A stretch of 64,000 nucleotides of DNA from Massospora cicadina (Eukaryota; Entomophthoromycota; Entomophthoromycetes; Entomophthorales; Entomophthoraceae): contig JAKSZP010006706.1 of assembly GCA_022478985.1 (NCBI GenBank), forward strand, positions 62,001 through 126,000. Reading direction: 5' to 3'. The position numbers were made by a program, and so were the translations under genes. Under the pieces are notes generated by a model. The model ran no database searches. It saw only the letters and a program-made list of their open reading frames with translations, and was not told the DNA's origin. Below, one piece after another: positions 46,641 to 58,626 of this stretch (its first letter is position 1; each line of letters begins with the position of its first letter).

Positions 46641-47370
46641 TGTGCGGACACAAGCGCAATTTATGAACATGGTAGAAGCAGGCCCCCATGAGCAACCAAA
46701 GCCTTATGCCTGTCAAATGTTAAATCAACTTTCTACTGATGAACCAGATTCATATGCTGATGCGCTTCTCTTAAAAGGGGTGAACGCGGCCCTCCCTGTG
46801 AACACTATTATTAAAGGATACCCTAAAGTTGGGGAGGGTATTATGAGCTTCCTTGAAAAAGGAGATGCGTTAAATGTCCATGTTTTAAACAATCAGAATG
46901 CATCTTATTCTGAGTGTACTTACTGTGACACTGTTGTAGCAAAACCCTGAGTTTATGCGATATTCAATATGGGCTCCCCAATCAACATAATGTCCACAAA
47001 GTTGGTGGCAAAGCTGGCTTTAAAGCCTGACGTGAAACAATATATGGTGTATGGTATCACAGGTGCATAAAGCACGGTCTCTGAAGGAGCGTATAGTGCA
47101 CTACCTTTGTGATTCAGGTCAATTGTCATTGTAGCCCCAGCCATAGTGCTACCAAACAATAACTATGACCTTTTAATTGGAACTGCTATTATGCACCTTT
47201 TTGGGGTTGTTGTTGATATGACCACAGATACATTTGAAATTCTGGTGCAGCGGATCATAATCTACTTCGCTTCCAGCGGAATGCTAAAGGATCCGGTACA
47301 CATGAGTCTCATTAACCTTGCATATTGTGATGGGGTGGTTTTGGTTTGCTATCATTGACTTAAGCGCAAG
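46641..47370 (+). pseudogene. Protease of B3
   Basis: The frame 46636-46950 is the linker after the knuckle (FLEKGDALNVHVLNN). The protease then starts with AIFNMGSPINIMSTK (46960-47005), where DTG is expected, and ends with LPNNNYDLLIGTAIMHLFGVVVDM (47150-47225). Confidence 0.75.
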
Positions 47371-48720
47371 ACCCGGGACCTTCCCCAGTTAAATTTACTA
47401 ATATCAAGGGCTACCACTTAGAGCTGCGGGCCCTATATCTATTCCTTCTGGACACCAAGTAATCATAAACACCGAGTTTGATGTGGAAGTGCCTGCTGGG
47501 CTTTATGGGGAGGTCACTGGGCCTTATCAGCAATCTTGGCTCAAGCCCCATGTGGCCCCAAGCATTATACTTCCAGGACATGGAGAGATCAAGGTCTTGG
47601 TAGAAAATCTTCAGAATAAACTAATGCAAATCCGCTGACACCAAATAGTGGTGTACCTACATTTCATCCCAGTTGGAGAGGTCCTCCAGGATCATGAGTT
47701 CAGTTCATTGGATGAATTTGTCCTGCCCATTGAAACACAGCCTGGCGTAATAGCAGTTGTACTATGTGAAAAATTAATGGGGCTAACGGAAGATCAAAGA
47801 GATCAAGTGGAATCCTTATTAAAAAAATACAAAGAGATCTTTGCTGTTGATGATTATGATTCAGGGTGCGCTTGGGGGTTGTTCATTGGCTGGACACTGG
47901 GGATTATCCGCCCATCAGGTCTAGGCCAATCCGCTAATCAAGGGCAGCTGAAGAGGTCATCACTGCGGAAATTGACAAGCTGCTAATGCAGGGAATGCTT
48001 GAAACATCTAATAGTCCATGGGCTTCACCTGTCCTAATTGTTATGAAGAAGGATAGTACTAACCGTGTAGTAAAAGATTACCAGAAGCTTAATAGTATCA
48101 CCAAAAGAGACTCATACCCTCTTCCACAGATTGGTGATGCACTGGATCGGTTAGGTGGAGCTTGATATTTCTTGGCAATAGATTTGATATCCAGTTATTG
48201 GCAGATTGAGTTGCCCATGGTGGAACAAGAAAAATGCGCCGTAATCACATCCAAAGGGCTTTTCCAACCAACTTGATGTCACAAGGGCTATGTAATGCCC
48301 CGGCTACATTCCAAAGAGCAATGGACACCATCATGGGTGATCTGAAGCTGTCATGTGTATTTGTGTACCTCAACAATATTGAGGTTTCTCTTGCACGTTC
48401 ACTGAGCACATTACCCATCTGGAAGAGGTATTTCGCCAACAGGCTGAGGCCAATATCAAGATCAAGCCCTGGAATTGTCACTTCTTTAAGGATCAGTTAG
48501 AGTACCTCAGTTTTGTGATAAATGCGACTGGGCTGAGACCCCAACCAGCCAAGGTGGAAGCTATCCAGAAGATGACTAAGCCAGTTAGTAAGCGGGACAT
48601 TCAGGTGTTTTTGGGGATGGTGGGTTATTACCAACGCTTCATACCCAATTTCAGTTGTATTGGAGGTCCACTATTTGAGCTGCTAAAGAAGGATGCCATG
48701 TTTGAATGAATTGAACGGCG
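47371..48720 (+). pseudogene. Pre-RT and reverse transcriptase of B3
   Basis: The pre-RT frame 47648-47986 has VYLHFIPVGEV and LTEDQRDQVESLLKKYKEIF. RT shows LIVMKKDSTNRVVKDYQKLN, SITKRDSYPLPQI and ITSKGLFQPT. The catalytic box at 48366-48377 reads YLNN, with both metal-binding aspartates lost. The thumb and connection follow, with KVEAIQKMTKPVSKRDIQVF at 48549-48608 and FIPNFSCIGGPLFELLKKDA. Confidence 0.83.
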
Positions 48721-49160
48721 ATAATGCGCCTTTGATACCCTTTAAATGGCACTAATTAGTGCACCCATGTTACACTACCCAAAATTTTAAGAAGGAATTT
48801 ATTGTACATATGGATGCATCTCTTTTCGCTGTGGGGGCATTTTTTGTCACAAAAATATGATTAAGGGGTGGAGTACCCAGTGGCGTACTGCAGCTAAAGC
48901 CTGAATAGCCAGGAATGTAATTATACTGTGACTGAGCGAGAGTGCTTAGAAGTGATCTACATGTATAAGCAATTCAGAGTCTATCTGCATGGGGTAAAGT
49001 TTAAATTCATAACAGGCCTTGCGTCAATACGCTGGTTCTAAAACCCCAAAGAACCTGAAGGCCTTTGGCTTGATGGGCTAATAAGCTGCAGACTTATGAC
49101 TTTAAGATCCTTCATCAGCCAGGAGTAAAGCATCAGAAAGCTAACTGTTTATCTCGATTG
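48721..49160 (+). pseudogene. RNase H of B3
   Basis: Fragments read MDASLFAVGAF, VAYCS, NYTVTERECLEVIYMYKQF, YLHGVKFKFIT and KHQKANCLSRL, with shifts near 48845 and 49060. The acidic residues of the first strand and the helix are still visible. Confidence 0.72.
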
Positions 49161-50426
49161 CTGACTGTTGTGGTGATGGCAGACCTCAGTGATGTAATGT
49201 ACAATAAGATGCTTAGCAGAAAATATGACGATGAACCACCCCAATTGTTTAAAGCATTAAATGATATGCAAACAAATACCTTCCAATGGAATGGGAAACT
49301 ATACAATTGAATCAGTGATTCCACTGTGAATTTTCCATGACCCTCAGCACAACCGTGAATCATTATGAGCACATACAAGGCAGTCAGACATGGTGGGGTA
49401 CATAAGACAATGGAGTTGTTGCACCCTCAGTACTATTGGGAAAGCATGAGCTTAAATGTGCTCGAAACTATTTCCTGTTGTCATCAGTGCAAAGTGGAGA
49501 AGCCATTCCGCTGTAAGGCTTCATACCAGGTAGTGAAACCATATTTCTCTTGGCACACGGTTTCCCTTGATGTCGTTGGTCCTTTGCCAACAGGAGTCAA
49601 CTGGTGTAAGTATATTATTGCAGCTATTAACCACTTGACCCAGTGGGTTGAGGCAAGGGCAATATGAGATTTGGGGCAGTTACAATGGCCAAGTTTGTGA
49701 TGGAGTGCATTTTTCAGCGACATGAATGCCCTCAGTTTATTCTCACTGATAATGGAACCAATTTCACCTCACACATCCTCCCCAAACTGAACGAGCTTAT
49801 GGGTATCCACGGGGTTCTAACAACCCCACTACCACCCCAACTATAAGGGAATGGTCAAACAAGTGAATGGGACTCTGATAAACATCCTACAAAAATTAGT
49901 AATGGATCGACCTTCCAATTTGACCTCCCTCCTTTCCACTGCCATGTTTGCCTGTATCATCAGTTACCATTCCACTACAGGGAAGAGTCCCTTTCAACTA
50001 CTATATGGCCAACACTCAGCTCTTCCATCGTTAATTTATTCATGTGTGGAAGACACTGGCGGAGTAAAACCCCACCACTATTTTACTAACCTTGCAAACA
50101 ATCTGATCAAATTGCAGACCAAAGCATATTCCTTCAGCTTAACCAAGAAGATTAGGAATCAGGCTGCCAATCAGGTACGTTGTAGCAGGTTGTCGCAGTT
50201 CAAGGAAGGTGATATGGTTTTCTTCCATGACCAACATAGGTTCAGCTGAAAACACAAGTTGGACAGTATCTGGATTAGCCATTTGAAGTCATTGAAAAGA
50301 CAGGTGTGGACGCATATACTATCAAGGACCCTGCTAGTGGTTGGATCATCACCTGAGTGCACACGAGGTTCCTCCATGCATATAGGCAATAAAAACCTTA
50401 TTGTCCAGTCAAAGTAAGAGGGGTAA
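49161..50426 (+). pseudogene. Integrase of B3
   Basis: The zinc region has AVRHGGVHKTMELLHPQYY and SCCHQCK. The core has [11 protein letters not shown] (49563-49595), [11 protein letters not shown] (49741-49773) and GMVKQVNG, where the catalytic E-R of VERVNG has become K-Q. The C-terminal part 49851-50249 has SPFQLLYGQHSALP and FKEGDMVFFHDQHRF. The polypurine tract GTAAGAGGGGTAA precedes the LTR. Confidence 0.83.
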
Positions 50427-50920
50427 TGTCACGATTCTGATATGACTGAATGATAAGCACTAAGTTGTGATGGCAGAATGGATTGTATCCATTGAGTTTA
50501 AATGAGTAACGACTATTTGAGCGCCTCAAAGTAAGGCAATTTTGGGTTGTTGGGGAATCGCCTCAAATTAGGTGATCATGAAATTAATTAATGAAGAATT
50601 GATGGAACAAATGAGATAAGGCGAACCAAATTACTAAGCCATAAAAACGGTAGCAACTGAAGTTGCTACTATAGATGAGACGAGCAATTAAGAGGGGAAG
50701 GTTGTTAATAAGTTGAGAAGAGCAAGACAGCGAGGATACTTTGTGTTTAATATATTAAATAAAGAGTATAGTGGGATCAAGAGCTCCATATTATTTTATA
50801 GTTTATTTTGTTGGCTCAAAGGGCAACGATCATCATATTGTTTGTTCTATTGCTCAGTGGGCCAAACCCTATGCAAAAACCCTCACAGCATATCTTAGCA
50901 ATTTCGCCGATTTTATAACA
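50427..50920 (+). repeat. 3' LTR of B3
   Basis: It is TGTCACGATTCTGATATG to TTTTATAACA, followed by ATGAT. Confidence 0.92.
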
Positions 50921-50925
50921 ATGAT

Positions 50926-51127
50926 ATTTTCTCATCTTAAACGATTTCAGCAAAATGAAATAGGTTGTACACAGTGTATTAACAAGAGATGTTACCCCTA
51001 TCCTCTCAGCTCTATAGGAAAAGTAAAGTAGAAAAGACTTAAACCAATACTGAGCTTAATTTACTATTAAATTTGGGACTGGGAGTACTCATAAAGCCCA
51101 TAAGCCTCTCTCCTATCACTTGTACAT
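50926..51127 (+). pseudogene. G fragment: start of RT
   Basis: Between B3 and A2 the + strand ends with ...HKPLSYHLY, and after A2 the text continues IKRKEAIKLL, which together resemble the P-Y-x-L ... K-R-E-E-V-x-x-L-L segment at the start of Ty3 RTs. This shows that A2 landed in an older element. Confidence 0.45.
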
Positions 51128-52643
51128 TGTCAGACATTTGCCTTCTAGGCTTCATAATAAGATTGTTGTGGGTAAAACTCGGTTAAATATGTTGGATTTT
51201 GGGATTTCTTTCATGCTCGCTAGGTGCTTACCTCCCTGAAATCCAACAATAGGGAAATTTATACCACGAAAATAAATAACTATATAAACTTATAAACGTA
51301 GTAAAATAAGGGTTTTTGGTTTATTAGAGCCGAGCAGGGATAAAAGAGATATCCTGCTCCTCCAACTTTCAATATTTATATTTATATTATTTTTGAAGTT
51401 TGGAGGGATTCAAGATAGGTTTGGAATAGCTTTGGAGCTTTCCATTTTAGGTAATGTGAGTGTTGATCCTATCAGATCAAGGAGGAAAGTTAGGTAAATT
51501 TGAGGAAATGGACGTTGGGGTTTTGGGGTATAATATACCCATGTGGCAGGGTTTTTATGTATCTCAACCAATCACCACTTGAGATATACTTCTCATTTTG
51601 GGGGCCTGCCACCATGCCTATAATAGGGGTGGCCCCTGCGAAGGTGTAAAGGACTCAGTGCTGATAGGGGGAGCACCTTCCACTGGTTTCCCTAGAGGCC
51701 GTGGTGAGATTGGTGAAATCCAATCATTAGATTTTATTAAATGTGCCCGTACAGGTTTCAAACTCATGTTGCCCCGTTTACTGGGGTTCCACCAAGAATT
51801 GGCCAGGGTCTTTTGGCCATTCTCCTTGACATTATTATATAAATCGTTTTTAAGGGCATTAGGGCAATTTCAAAGGGCTGACATTTCCCCATTTCAGCTG
51901 AATTTGGCCTACCACATTCATATTTTTCAGTGGCAAGGCCAAATATCTGACAAAATAGAGGAAATGTTAGAAATTTATGAGTTCACAACAATGAGGGGAT
52001 TGATTTTAATGATAACGTTTTAGTCAGCCAAAAAAACTCTGGCCAATTCTCAGTGGAACCCCACAAATTAGGTAACATGATTTTGAATCCTCTACATGCA
52101 ACTAAACCAATAGCCAGCAGTCAGATTACTCCAACCACGAAGCAGACTATAGGTCATCCATTGGATGGTACCCCAGCCATGCAAAGGTCCATTTAAGAAA
52201 CTACACAAGACCACCCATTTTTTAGGCATTATTGGAGTTCCCCAAGATGAAATGATTTTATAAAATGGGGATTGGCTGCAATTTATCAAATTGTTACCCC
52301 ATGGGTATGTCTTAGCTAAACATTATTCCCAATCCATCGTTCAGCCAAAGTGAAGCGAGTTTTCAAAGCTTCAATAGGCTAAAATCCCATATAATATAAT
52401 TCAGAATTCCCCAATCTATCCAAAATTTGAGCCTCAATGTTTTAAATACTATTATAAATTTATTAAGTAGACACTCTTTTTTACCCCCACACTGCGCCAA
52501 ATAAAAATATATAAATATAAACTTTTTCAGTATATATTTATTTTTAGCTTTTTCAGATAAGTGGTGAGATAAGCCCTACTCATATATTGTTGGATTATAG
52601 GTAGATAAGCACCATTGAGCCTTTTTCAACCCAAAATATAACA
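51128..52643 (+). repeat. 5' LTR of A2 (split)
   Basis: The first 62 bp precede the inserted solo LTR and the rest runs 51953-52643, ending AATATAACA. It aligns with 58627-59373. The primer-binding site TGGTGCTCACTACAGAGG follows at 52646-52663. Confidence 0.88.
51190..51952. mobile_element. Solo LTR inside the A2 5' LTR
   Basis: The 763 bp insert starts TGTTGGATTT, ends ATCTGACA and is flanked by a perfect AAATA duplication (51185-51189, 51953-51957). Its absence from the A2 3' LTR defines the ends. The first 59 bp form an inverted repeat (TGTTGGATTT ... AAATCCAACA). No coding domain is recognised; an open frame at 51598-52023 crosses the boundary and is not a gene. The family is not otherwise present in this window. 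Confidence 0.85.
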
Positions 52644-52689
52644 AGTGGTGCTCACTACAGAGGAGTCTATACACCACAAAAACCACTAA

Positions 52690-54210
52690 ACAGATGGAAA
52701 TAAACCCTCATCTAGCCTCCATTGAACTCCAGATATCTAGTGCTCTAACTCGCTTTAAATGGTTTAGTAGCAATCACTACAATGCCCAATTATTAGAAAA
52801 TCCCCCCTGAGAGATAAAATTATACCTGGTGAGGCAGTATTGCCTCCTTCCTTTATGGTTATGAATATACAATGGAATGAGCAACTGACTGGCAAAAAAT
52901 CTGGTACATTCTTCCTTGATTAAATAGAATACCACAAGAAATAATGGTCCCCACCATGGTCAACCTCAGCACTTGGGCAGAGGTTAAGCAAGCGCTGCTT
53001 GATGAATTAGGTGCTAAGCAAAGTTTGCAGCGACAAAAACAGCCCTTTATGTGCCTTAGTTTGCAGAATGAGAATTAATCACCTCGCTTGTTGAGTGCTT
53101 CTATATATAAAACTCAACCTTTGTTGCTTGCCCAAATTCTCCCTCTTGATGATTCAATTGCGGCTATCTTGGATGGCTTGGAATCTCATCCCTCTTTGGC
53201 GATGCATCTCTCTTCTGTAAAGCACTCTTTCAAAACTGTATGGAATATCAAGGAGGCTTTATTAGCAGTTTCATATATCTATGAGATATACCCTTCACAA
53301 GAAGCTATGAGCCAAGCGTTTACGCCGACAAATTTAGCATCTACTACGACTATTTTCCTCTGGAAACTTGCTCCTACAGAGTTGCCATCACCCACTGCTT
53401 CCTCTTCTCCTAATGATAATCAGATGGTGATGGCGGTGATGGTCAGTGCTCTCCTTCGTCTTCAGTCCAAAAGACTCAGCAGGTGAAAGCCGTCGCCCCT
53501 TTTCCTTGCTCATCTTCTTCTTCAGAGCGGCCTTCCCAAGTAATCCTTAAAACTGGCTCCTAAGCCCAAACCCCTTTCTCAGGTCCCAATCGCTCCCACT
53601 AACAATGGGTTAAATGATCAGTTCACAAAAGTTACACCGCCTGTTTCACAAAAGCACACATCCATTGAATGACCCAGGATGTTGAAGTTGCGGCATCCGC
53701 ATGCACGGATCTATCACCCTAACCTCTCATTCAGCTAACTTTAGTCTTAAACCTATCTCCCTAAGGCAGTAAAACCCCCCTACTTTGAAGGTCGAAACTC
53801 GAGCTGTGATAATTCCAACGCCTCCCCCAAAAGTTAATAAAATGGATGAGCAACCCCAGGACCTATCATATAAGGGAAGTCCTAAACCTACCCCGCCTCT
53901 TCTTAGCTGCTTACCCTGCCTTGATTTCCCCTCTGACGACGAGTCTGAGAGGGGTGATGAAGATGTTCTTCATTATGTTTTAGGATCACCAGATGAAGTG
54001 AAGGTACTTAATTGATTGAACCTGGAGAAAGTGAATTGGGCTAAGATCCCTTGTCAAACTTATCTGCAGTAATTGGTAAGGGGCCTTGAGATTATTGACG
54101 CTACCAGTGATGCTGACCAGCTCATTGCTATGCTTGATGCAATCCATCCAGTGTGTCCATACTCTGCAGTCTATTTAAGAGAAATACTCTTAAACTGCCA
54201 AACGACTTGC
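52690..54210 (+). pseudogene. gag of A2
   Basis: A start near 52694 reads MEINPHLASIELQISSALT. Capsid-like sequence follows with TWAEVKQALLDELGAKQSL near 52975-53020 and DSIAAILDGLESHPSLA in the frame 53088-53486. The tail at 53785-54015 is proline-rich and ends with acidic SERGDEDVLHYVLGSP, homologous to the A1 gag tail at 5.3 kb. A further frame to 54210 leads to the solo LTR. No zinc knuckle is seen, as in A1. Confidence 0.7.
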
Positions 54211-55104
54211 TGTCAAGAGAGTGTCTGTAACTCTCTCATTCCCAGCAAGATGATGTGGGATGCAAACCCACATTGCTAGAGAACTAGCATTTTTGTGAGT
54301 GGGAAAGAAGGCATCTCAAATGGTGCCTGTGCCAAAGGTACCCCAGGCAAGGGTGTAAAGTGCAACATATAGTACCAGGTAGGTAAGAAACATCACAGCT
54401 TGAGTGGACCCCAGAGGGGAGTCCATAATCAAATGTAACTTGGTGCCAGTAGATTTGGGTGCCTCGATCTGGTGGGGACCTGGGCAGCTCAAGGGAGCAC
54501 CTGAGATTTTGGTAAATTGTGAGATAAGGTAGTGGCCCAAATGGTTAAGACCTCCCCAAAGAGGTTCACCACCAAGTTTTCCCAAGGAACCATTGGTAAA
54601 AAACGTAAAATAATGGGTAAATTTATTTAAGAAAGTCAACCAATGAGGATGTTGGTTGCAAAAAACATATTTAAAGTGGGTCAGGGAAATTCAGGTTCTG
54701 CAGAAGTGCGCTCAAGTCTTGATGCTCCAATAAACAAATGCTTCCATCCATTTTCATGGAATACACTGAAAGTGCCTTCACTCAAGTAATCAATTGAAGC
54801 CATATTTTTCCATACTTAAAATTTCATAACTTGAATAGGATTTTAACCATTGCTCTCCAATTAACCGAATTGAACCATCTTCATTTGTAACATAAATCAT
54901 TCGTTTTAGTGCCTGGGCCAGGATAAGAGGCTGGGCGTTTTGCACCCCATTAGTATCAACCTGGGCATGCTTGGCTTGCACCCAGCGTTGATCTAAGGTG
55001 TGTTTCAGGTCAGGAAGATCCTGAAGTTTCACCTTCTGTGCCTCCTGTCACCCAGCCTTATCTCTATCATTAATTCCCAATATTAAGTCATCCAAGCCAT
55101 GACA
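54211..55104 (-). mobile_element. Solo LTR of the Chromo-2 family
   Basis: An 894 bp insert TGTCAAGAGAGTG...AGCCATGACA is flanked by a perfect CTTGC duplication (54206-54210, 55105-55109). It aligns with both Chromo-2 LTRs, including the conserved minus-strand frame (LPDLKHTLDQRWVQAKHAQV) and the TATA-plus-GTTGGTTGA promoter block. It has no internal region, so it formed by LTR-LTR recombination. The sequence is clearly diverged from the Chromo-2 pair. Confidence 0.9.
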
Positions 55105-56085
55105 CTTGCCTCCACTCTCCATCTAAAAGAGGTCCTCGCTCTTCCCCCCTCCTTGGGTGGTACTTTAACTAAAGTGAAGTTAGTCAGGATGGCGTGCAGT
55201 TTAGAGCTATCCTTGACACTTGGTCCCTGGTAGTGTTGTGTCAATTTAGCTTATTCAGAAAATTAAGCTGGCTCCTGACCTTAACTACACTTAAGAGTTT
55301 GGAATTGCAGGTCCAAACAATACCCGCGCCATTGGGGTGTACTCTTCCCTTCCCATTGGTTTTGGGAAGCTTCTCATGTCAGCTCCGGCAGTGGCTTTGA
55401 CCAATAATACCTACGATTTACTCATTTAAACTCAGTTCATGCTCAAGTATAAAGGGGTTATTAACTTGAAGCATGGCTGTCTCTCCTTGCTTAACTACGA
55501 GGTCTTCTAATTCTGACCAATGAAGAGCTTGACAAAAAAGATTATGCTTGCAACTTTGAGTTTTCTCTTCCGCCTTAACATTACATTACCTCAAAGCAGG
55601 ATGGCATACAAAAATGTTCCCTCCGTCAGTGGACGCCCTTAAGGTATCCCTTTCTATGCTTCAGAAGAGGTAGTAATTAAAGCGGGTGAACAAAGGGTTG
55701 TTAACACTAAGATTTCCCTAAAATCCCTCACAACTTCTTATTGCACCTAACTAGCATTGATGAAGTTAATCGTTTGGAATCCAGAGTTTTTATGGGCGTG
55801 CTAGACCCTGTCTATTAACGACATATCAGCCTACTGCTATGAAATCTCACCAAGAAGGATATGGCTGTAAAAAAGCATTAAGATATCGGAAGGGGTATGC
55901 TGATTCCCCTTGAGGAAATAAAGCAAGTTCACTGTATTGGATTTATGGCGGATATGAGGTTACACGCCAACTAATCTTTATGTACCCTACCCTCTGTTTA
56001 AATCTCTGATGAACTAACCCCAGCTGTGCTAGATAAAGTCCAGCCTTAATAGAGTCCTATAGCGACATCTTCTCCACCTCTGCCA
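55105..56085 (+). pseudogene. Protease and linker of A2
   Basis: After the solo LTR, A1-like sequence resumes (KEVLALPPSLG...). Protease reads AILDTWSLVVL near 55205-55237, DTW replacing DTG, and later a FG(I/T)AGPNNT segment near 55299-55325. The pre-RT linker (DELTPAVLDKV) lies near 56010-56040. Confidence 0.72.
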
Positions 56086-56990
56086 CTGATTATGAGCACA
56101 TGAGGGGTTGGACTCATACCATTGATGTTGGTGACGCTTGGCCTATCCGCTCCAAACCCTACTTCAGATCCAAATTTGAAAAGCTACAGATGAGGATGGA
56201 GCTCAAACAGCTGCTGGACGCTGGGTTGTTGGTGCTTTCCTAAAGCCCTTGGTCATCCCCACTCCTATTGGTAAAAAAGAAAAAGGGAGGTCATAGGGTA
56301 GTGGTGGACTACCATAAGCTGCATAACCTTACCAAGAAGGACAGCTAGCCTATCCCTCGCATTTATGACGCTCTGGCCCACCTCTCTGGGTCTAAATACT
56401 TCTCCGCCATGGATTTGGATATCGATTATTGGCAGACTTACTTTTCTCTACAGGATCATAAGTGCGCCCTTATCTGCGGCAAGAGTTTTTTCCAACCCAC
56501 TCAGTTACCTCAGGGTTGTGCAATGCGCCTGCTACTTTTCAACAGGCAGTAATCACATTCTCCAGGAACTTAAGCTGAGCTATGTGATCGTCTACCTTTA
56601 TGACATCACAGTCTTCTCCAAAACAATCAACGAGCATCTCATGCACCTAAAGGAGGTGTTATAATGCTTGCGGGACTCTAACATAACTGAAGCCCTCTAA
56701 ATGTACTTTTTTCCCAAAATAAGATGGATTTCCTTGGGAACGAGATCTCTTAAGATGGGATTTAACCTCTACAAGTTAAAGTCGAAGCAATATCTAAGAT
56801 GCCCGCTCCCAAAACCCTTTGCAACATCCAGGTATTCTTGGGCATGATGGGATATTAACATCAGTTAATCCCCAAGTTCACCCAGCTTAGTGAGCCCCTT
56901 GTAAGTTTCTTGGCCAAGAACACCCCCTTCTATTGAGGTGCTGAACAAAAGGCCTCGTTTGAGACTCTGAAGGCCTTATTGCAAAAAAAG
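56086..56990 (+). pseudogene. Reverse transcriptase of A2
   Basis: It begins YEHMRGWTHTIDVGDAWP and QMRMELKQLLDAGLLVLS, then VVVDYHKLHNLTKKDS. The frame 56365-56664 holds FSAMDLDIDYWQ-type sequence in a neighbouring frame, and QGCAMRLLLFNRQ. The catalytic box at 56593-56604 reads YLYD; GAT to TAT has replaced the first aspartate. The connection FLGMMGY lies near 56835-56855. Confidence 0.8.
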
Positions 56991-57540
56991 GGCAATACTA
57001 CATCACCTTAACTATGGCAAGCCCTTTATGTTGATTAAAGATGCCTCCAATTACGCTGTTGGAGCTATCTTGGCTCAGCTGGATGAATTTGGAGTTAAAA
57101 ATCCCGCATCTTACTTCAGCAAGATGCTCTCAAAAGCTGAGCGCAACTACAGTGTCACTGAAAAGGAGCGTCTTGCTGTTTTACTTGTTGTCAAATACTA
57201 TCGCCCTTTTTTTAGACATCATTCAAAGTAATTACTGACCATGCCTCGTTGGAGTAGTTGCATAATATGAAAGATCCCACTGGATGGTTGGCTCGCTGGG
57301 CTCTTAAGCTTCAGCATTAATATATAACCATTGAGTACCGAGCTAGGAAACGCCATATGAACGTTGATGGGGTGACGCGGCTGCCTGTCCTTCACCTTGA
57401 CAATAGCGAAGATGAGAGGTTGCATGAACTCCTAATAACTCCTGAAGCATGGGCTGATAAAGATGAACCAGTACAGAAGATGCTCACTCAGCACTCCCGC
57501 AACACAAAGAAAGATAACGGGAAAAATATAAGAAAGTAGG
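56991..57540 (+). pseudogene. RNase H of A2
   Basis: The frame 57028-57231 reads LIKDASNYAVGAILAQLDE, YFSKMLSKAERNYSVTEKER and LAVLLVVKYYRPFF. After a shift it continues with LITDHASL-like text and ARKRHMNVDGVTRLP (57340-57390). The D, E, D acidic positions are visible. Confidence 0.8.
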
Positions 57541-58626
57541 AGTAAATTGGTTGCCCTATCTCTGGCCATAAAAGCGAGTCCATGTCATTTTAGAGTCTTA
57601 CACTATTATGGGCATGGCGGAGTATGCAAAACCTACTAGTGGGTAAAAAAGAGGTATTATTGAAAAGGCATCACGGAGACCATAACTGAAGTCTTAGATG
57701 CATGGCTGACCTGTAAGAAACAAACCAGCTCCAAGACCTGATATCAGTATCAACTTACAACGCCCTATCTACCCTTCCACACCATAAGTTTGGACGTGGT
57801 AGGTCCTCTCTTTTAAACTACAGGTGGAAATCGCTATATCTTGATTGGTATTGATCATTTCACCGAGTGAGTTGATGCTGTTGCTCTTCCCGCTCAGACT
57901 TCTAAAGCCACAACTAACTTCTTACACCAGTAAATCTTCACCTGGAATGGGTGACCCCAGGTCCTCCTATGTGATAATGGAAAAAAAATTACTTCACGAG
58001 TGGTAAAGCTCCTTGCTACTTCTATGGGAACTCAACAACTCTTCTCAGCCCCCTACAACCCATCCACAAATGGTATGGTAGAAAGAGTTAATGGGACCTT
58101 GGTCTAATTTTACACAAAATGGCCACTTCAGATCCTCTCCACTGGGATCGCTACTTTCCTAGTATCCTCATGGCCTACTGTATTATCTACCATCACATCC
58201 TCAAGATGTCCCCTTTCTGGGTGTTATATGGGCGAGAACCTGGGGTGCCAACATTATTAGCCAAGGATATTTTCTCTTGCCATACTGATCCTGAACAAGC
58301 CATGAAAAATTTTCCAAACTCATCATCCAATTACAATCAGAGGCCATGACTAATTTAGCAAAGACTGTTACCGAAGAAGGCCAAGCTGCAAATGAGCTCA
58401 GGGCCCCTCTTCCTTCATTCCAAGTATCTGACTTGGTACTATATTACCACACCCAAATTACTCCAAGAAGTGAAAAGCTTGGCACTATCTGGGAAGGGCC
58501 TTTTTCAATCATATATATGTGAGGGGATGAGTATTCTATCAAATCCCTCACTTCTGGACTTAACATCAACAAATTTCATAGCCGCTTCCTTCAGCCCTAT
58601 CTCCCCAACATTCTCGAGTGGGGTAA
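57541..58626 (+). pseudogene. Integrase of A2
   Basis: The zinc region reads GHGGVCKTY and TCKKQ near 57610-57725. The core has TISLDVVGPL (57783-57812), a LLCDNGKKITSRVVKLL region (57960-58012) and [12 protein letters not shown] (58070-58105), so the D,D-E positions survive. The C-terminal frame 58119-58349 reads MATSDPLHWDRYFPS and SPFWVLYGREPG. A short purine tract (GTGGGGTAA) precedes the LTR. Confidence 0.82.

Larger units (their letters stand above)
44984..50920 (+). mobile_element. Ty3/Gypsy retrotransposon B3
   Basis: LTRs of 500 and 494 bp (44984-45483 and 50427-50920), both TGTCACGATTCTGA...TTTATAACA, are flanked by a perfect ATGAT duplication (44979-44983, 50921-50925). The interior holds gag with CCHC, protease, pre-RT, RT, RNase H and integrase on the + strand, all alignable with B2. 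No insertion interrupts it, so its 5.94 kb is the native length of this lineage. RT reads YLNN and protease NMG. Confidence 0.93.

Noticed and set aside
51598..52023. A 141-codon + strand gene
   Set aside because: It crosses the right end of the inserted solo LTR into the A2 LTR. Neither part is coding in the other copies.
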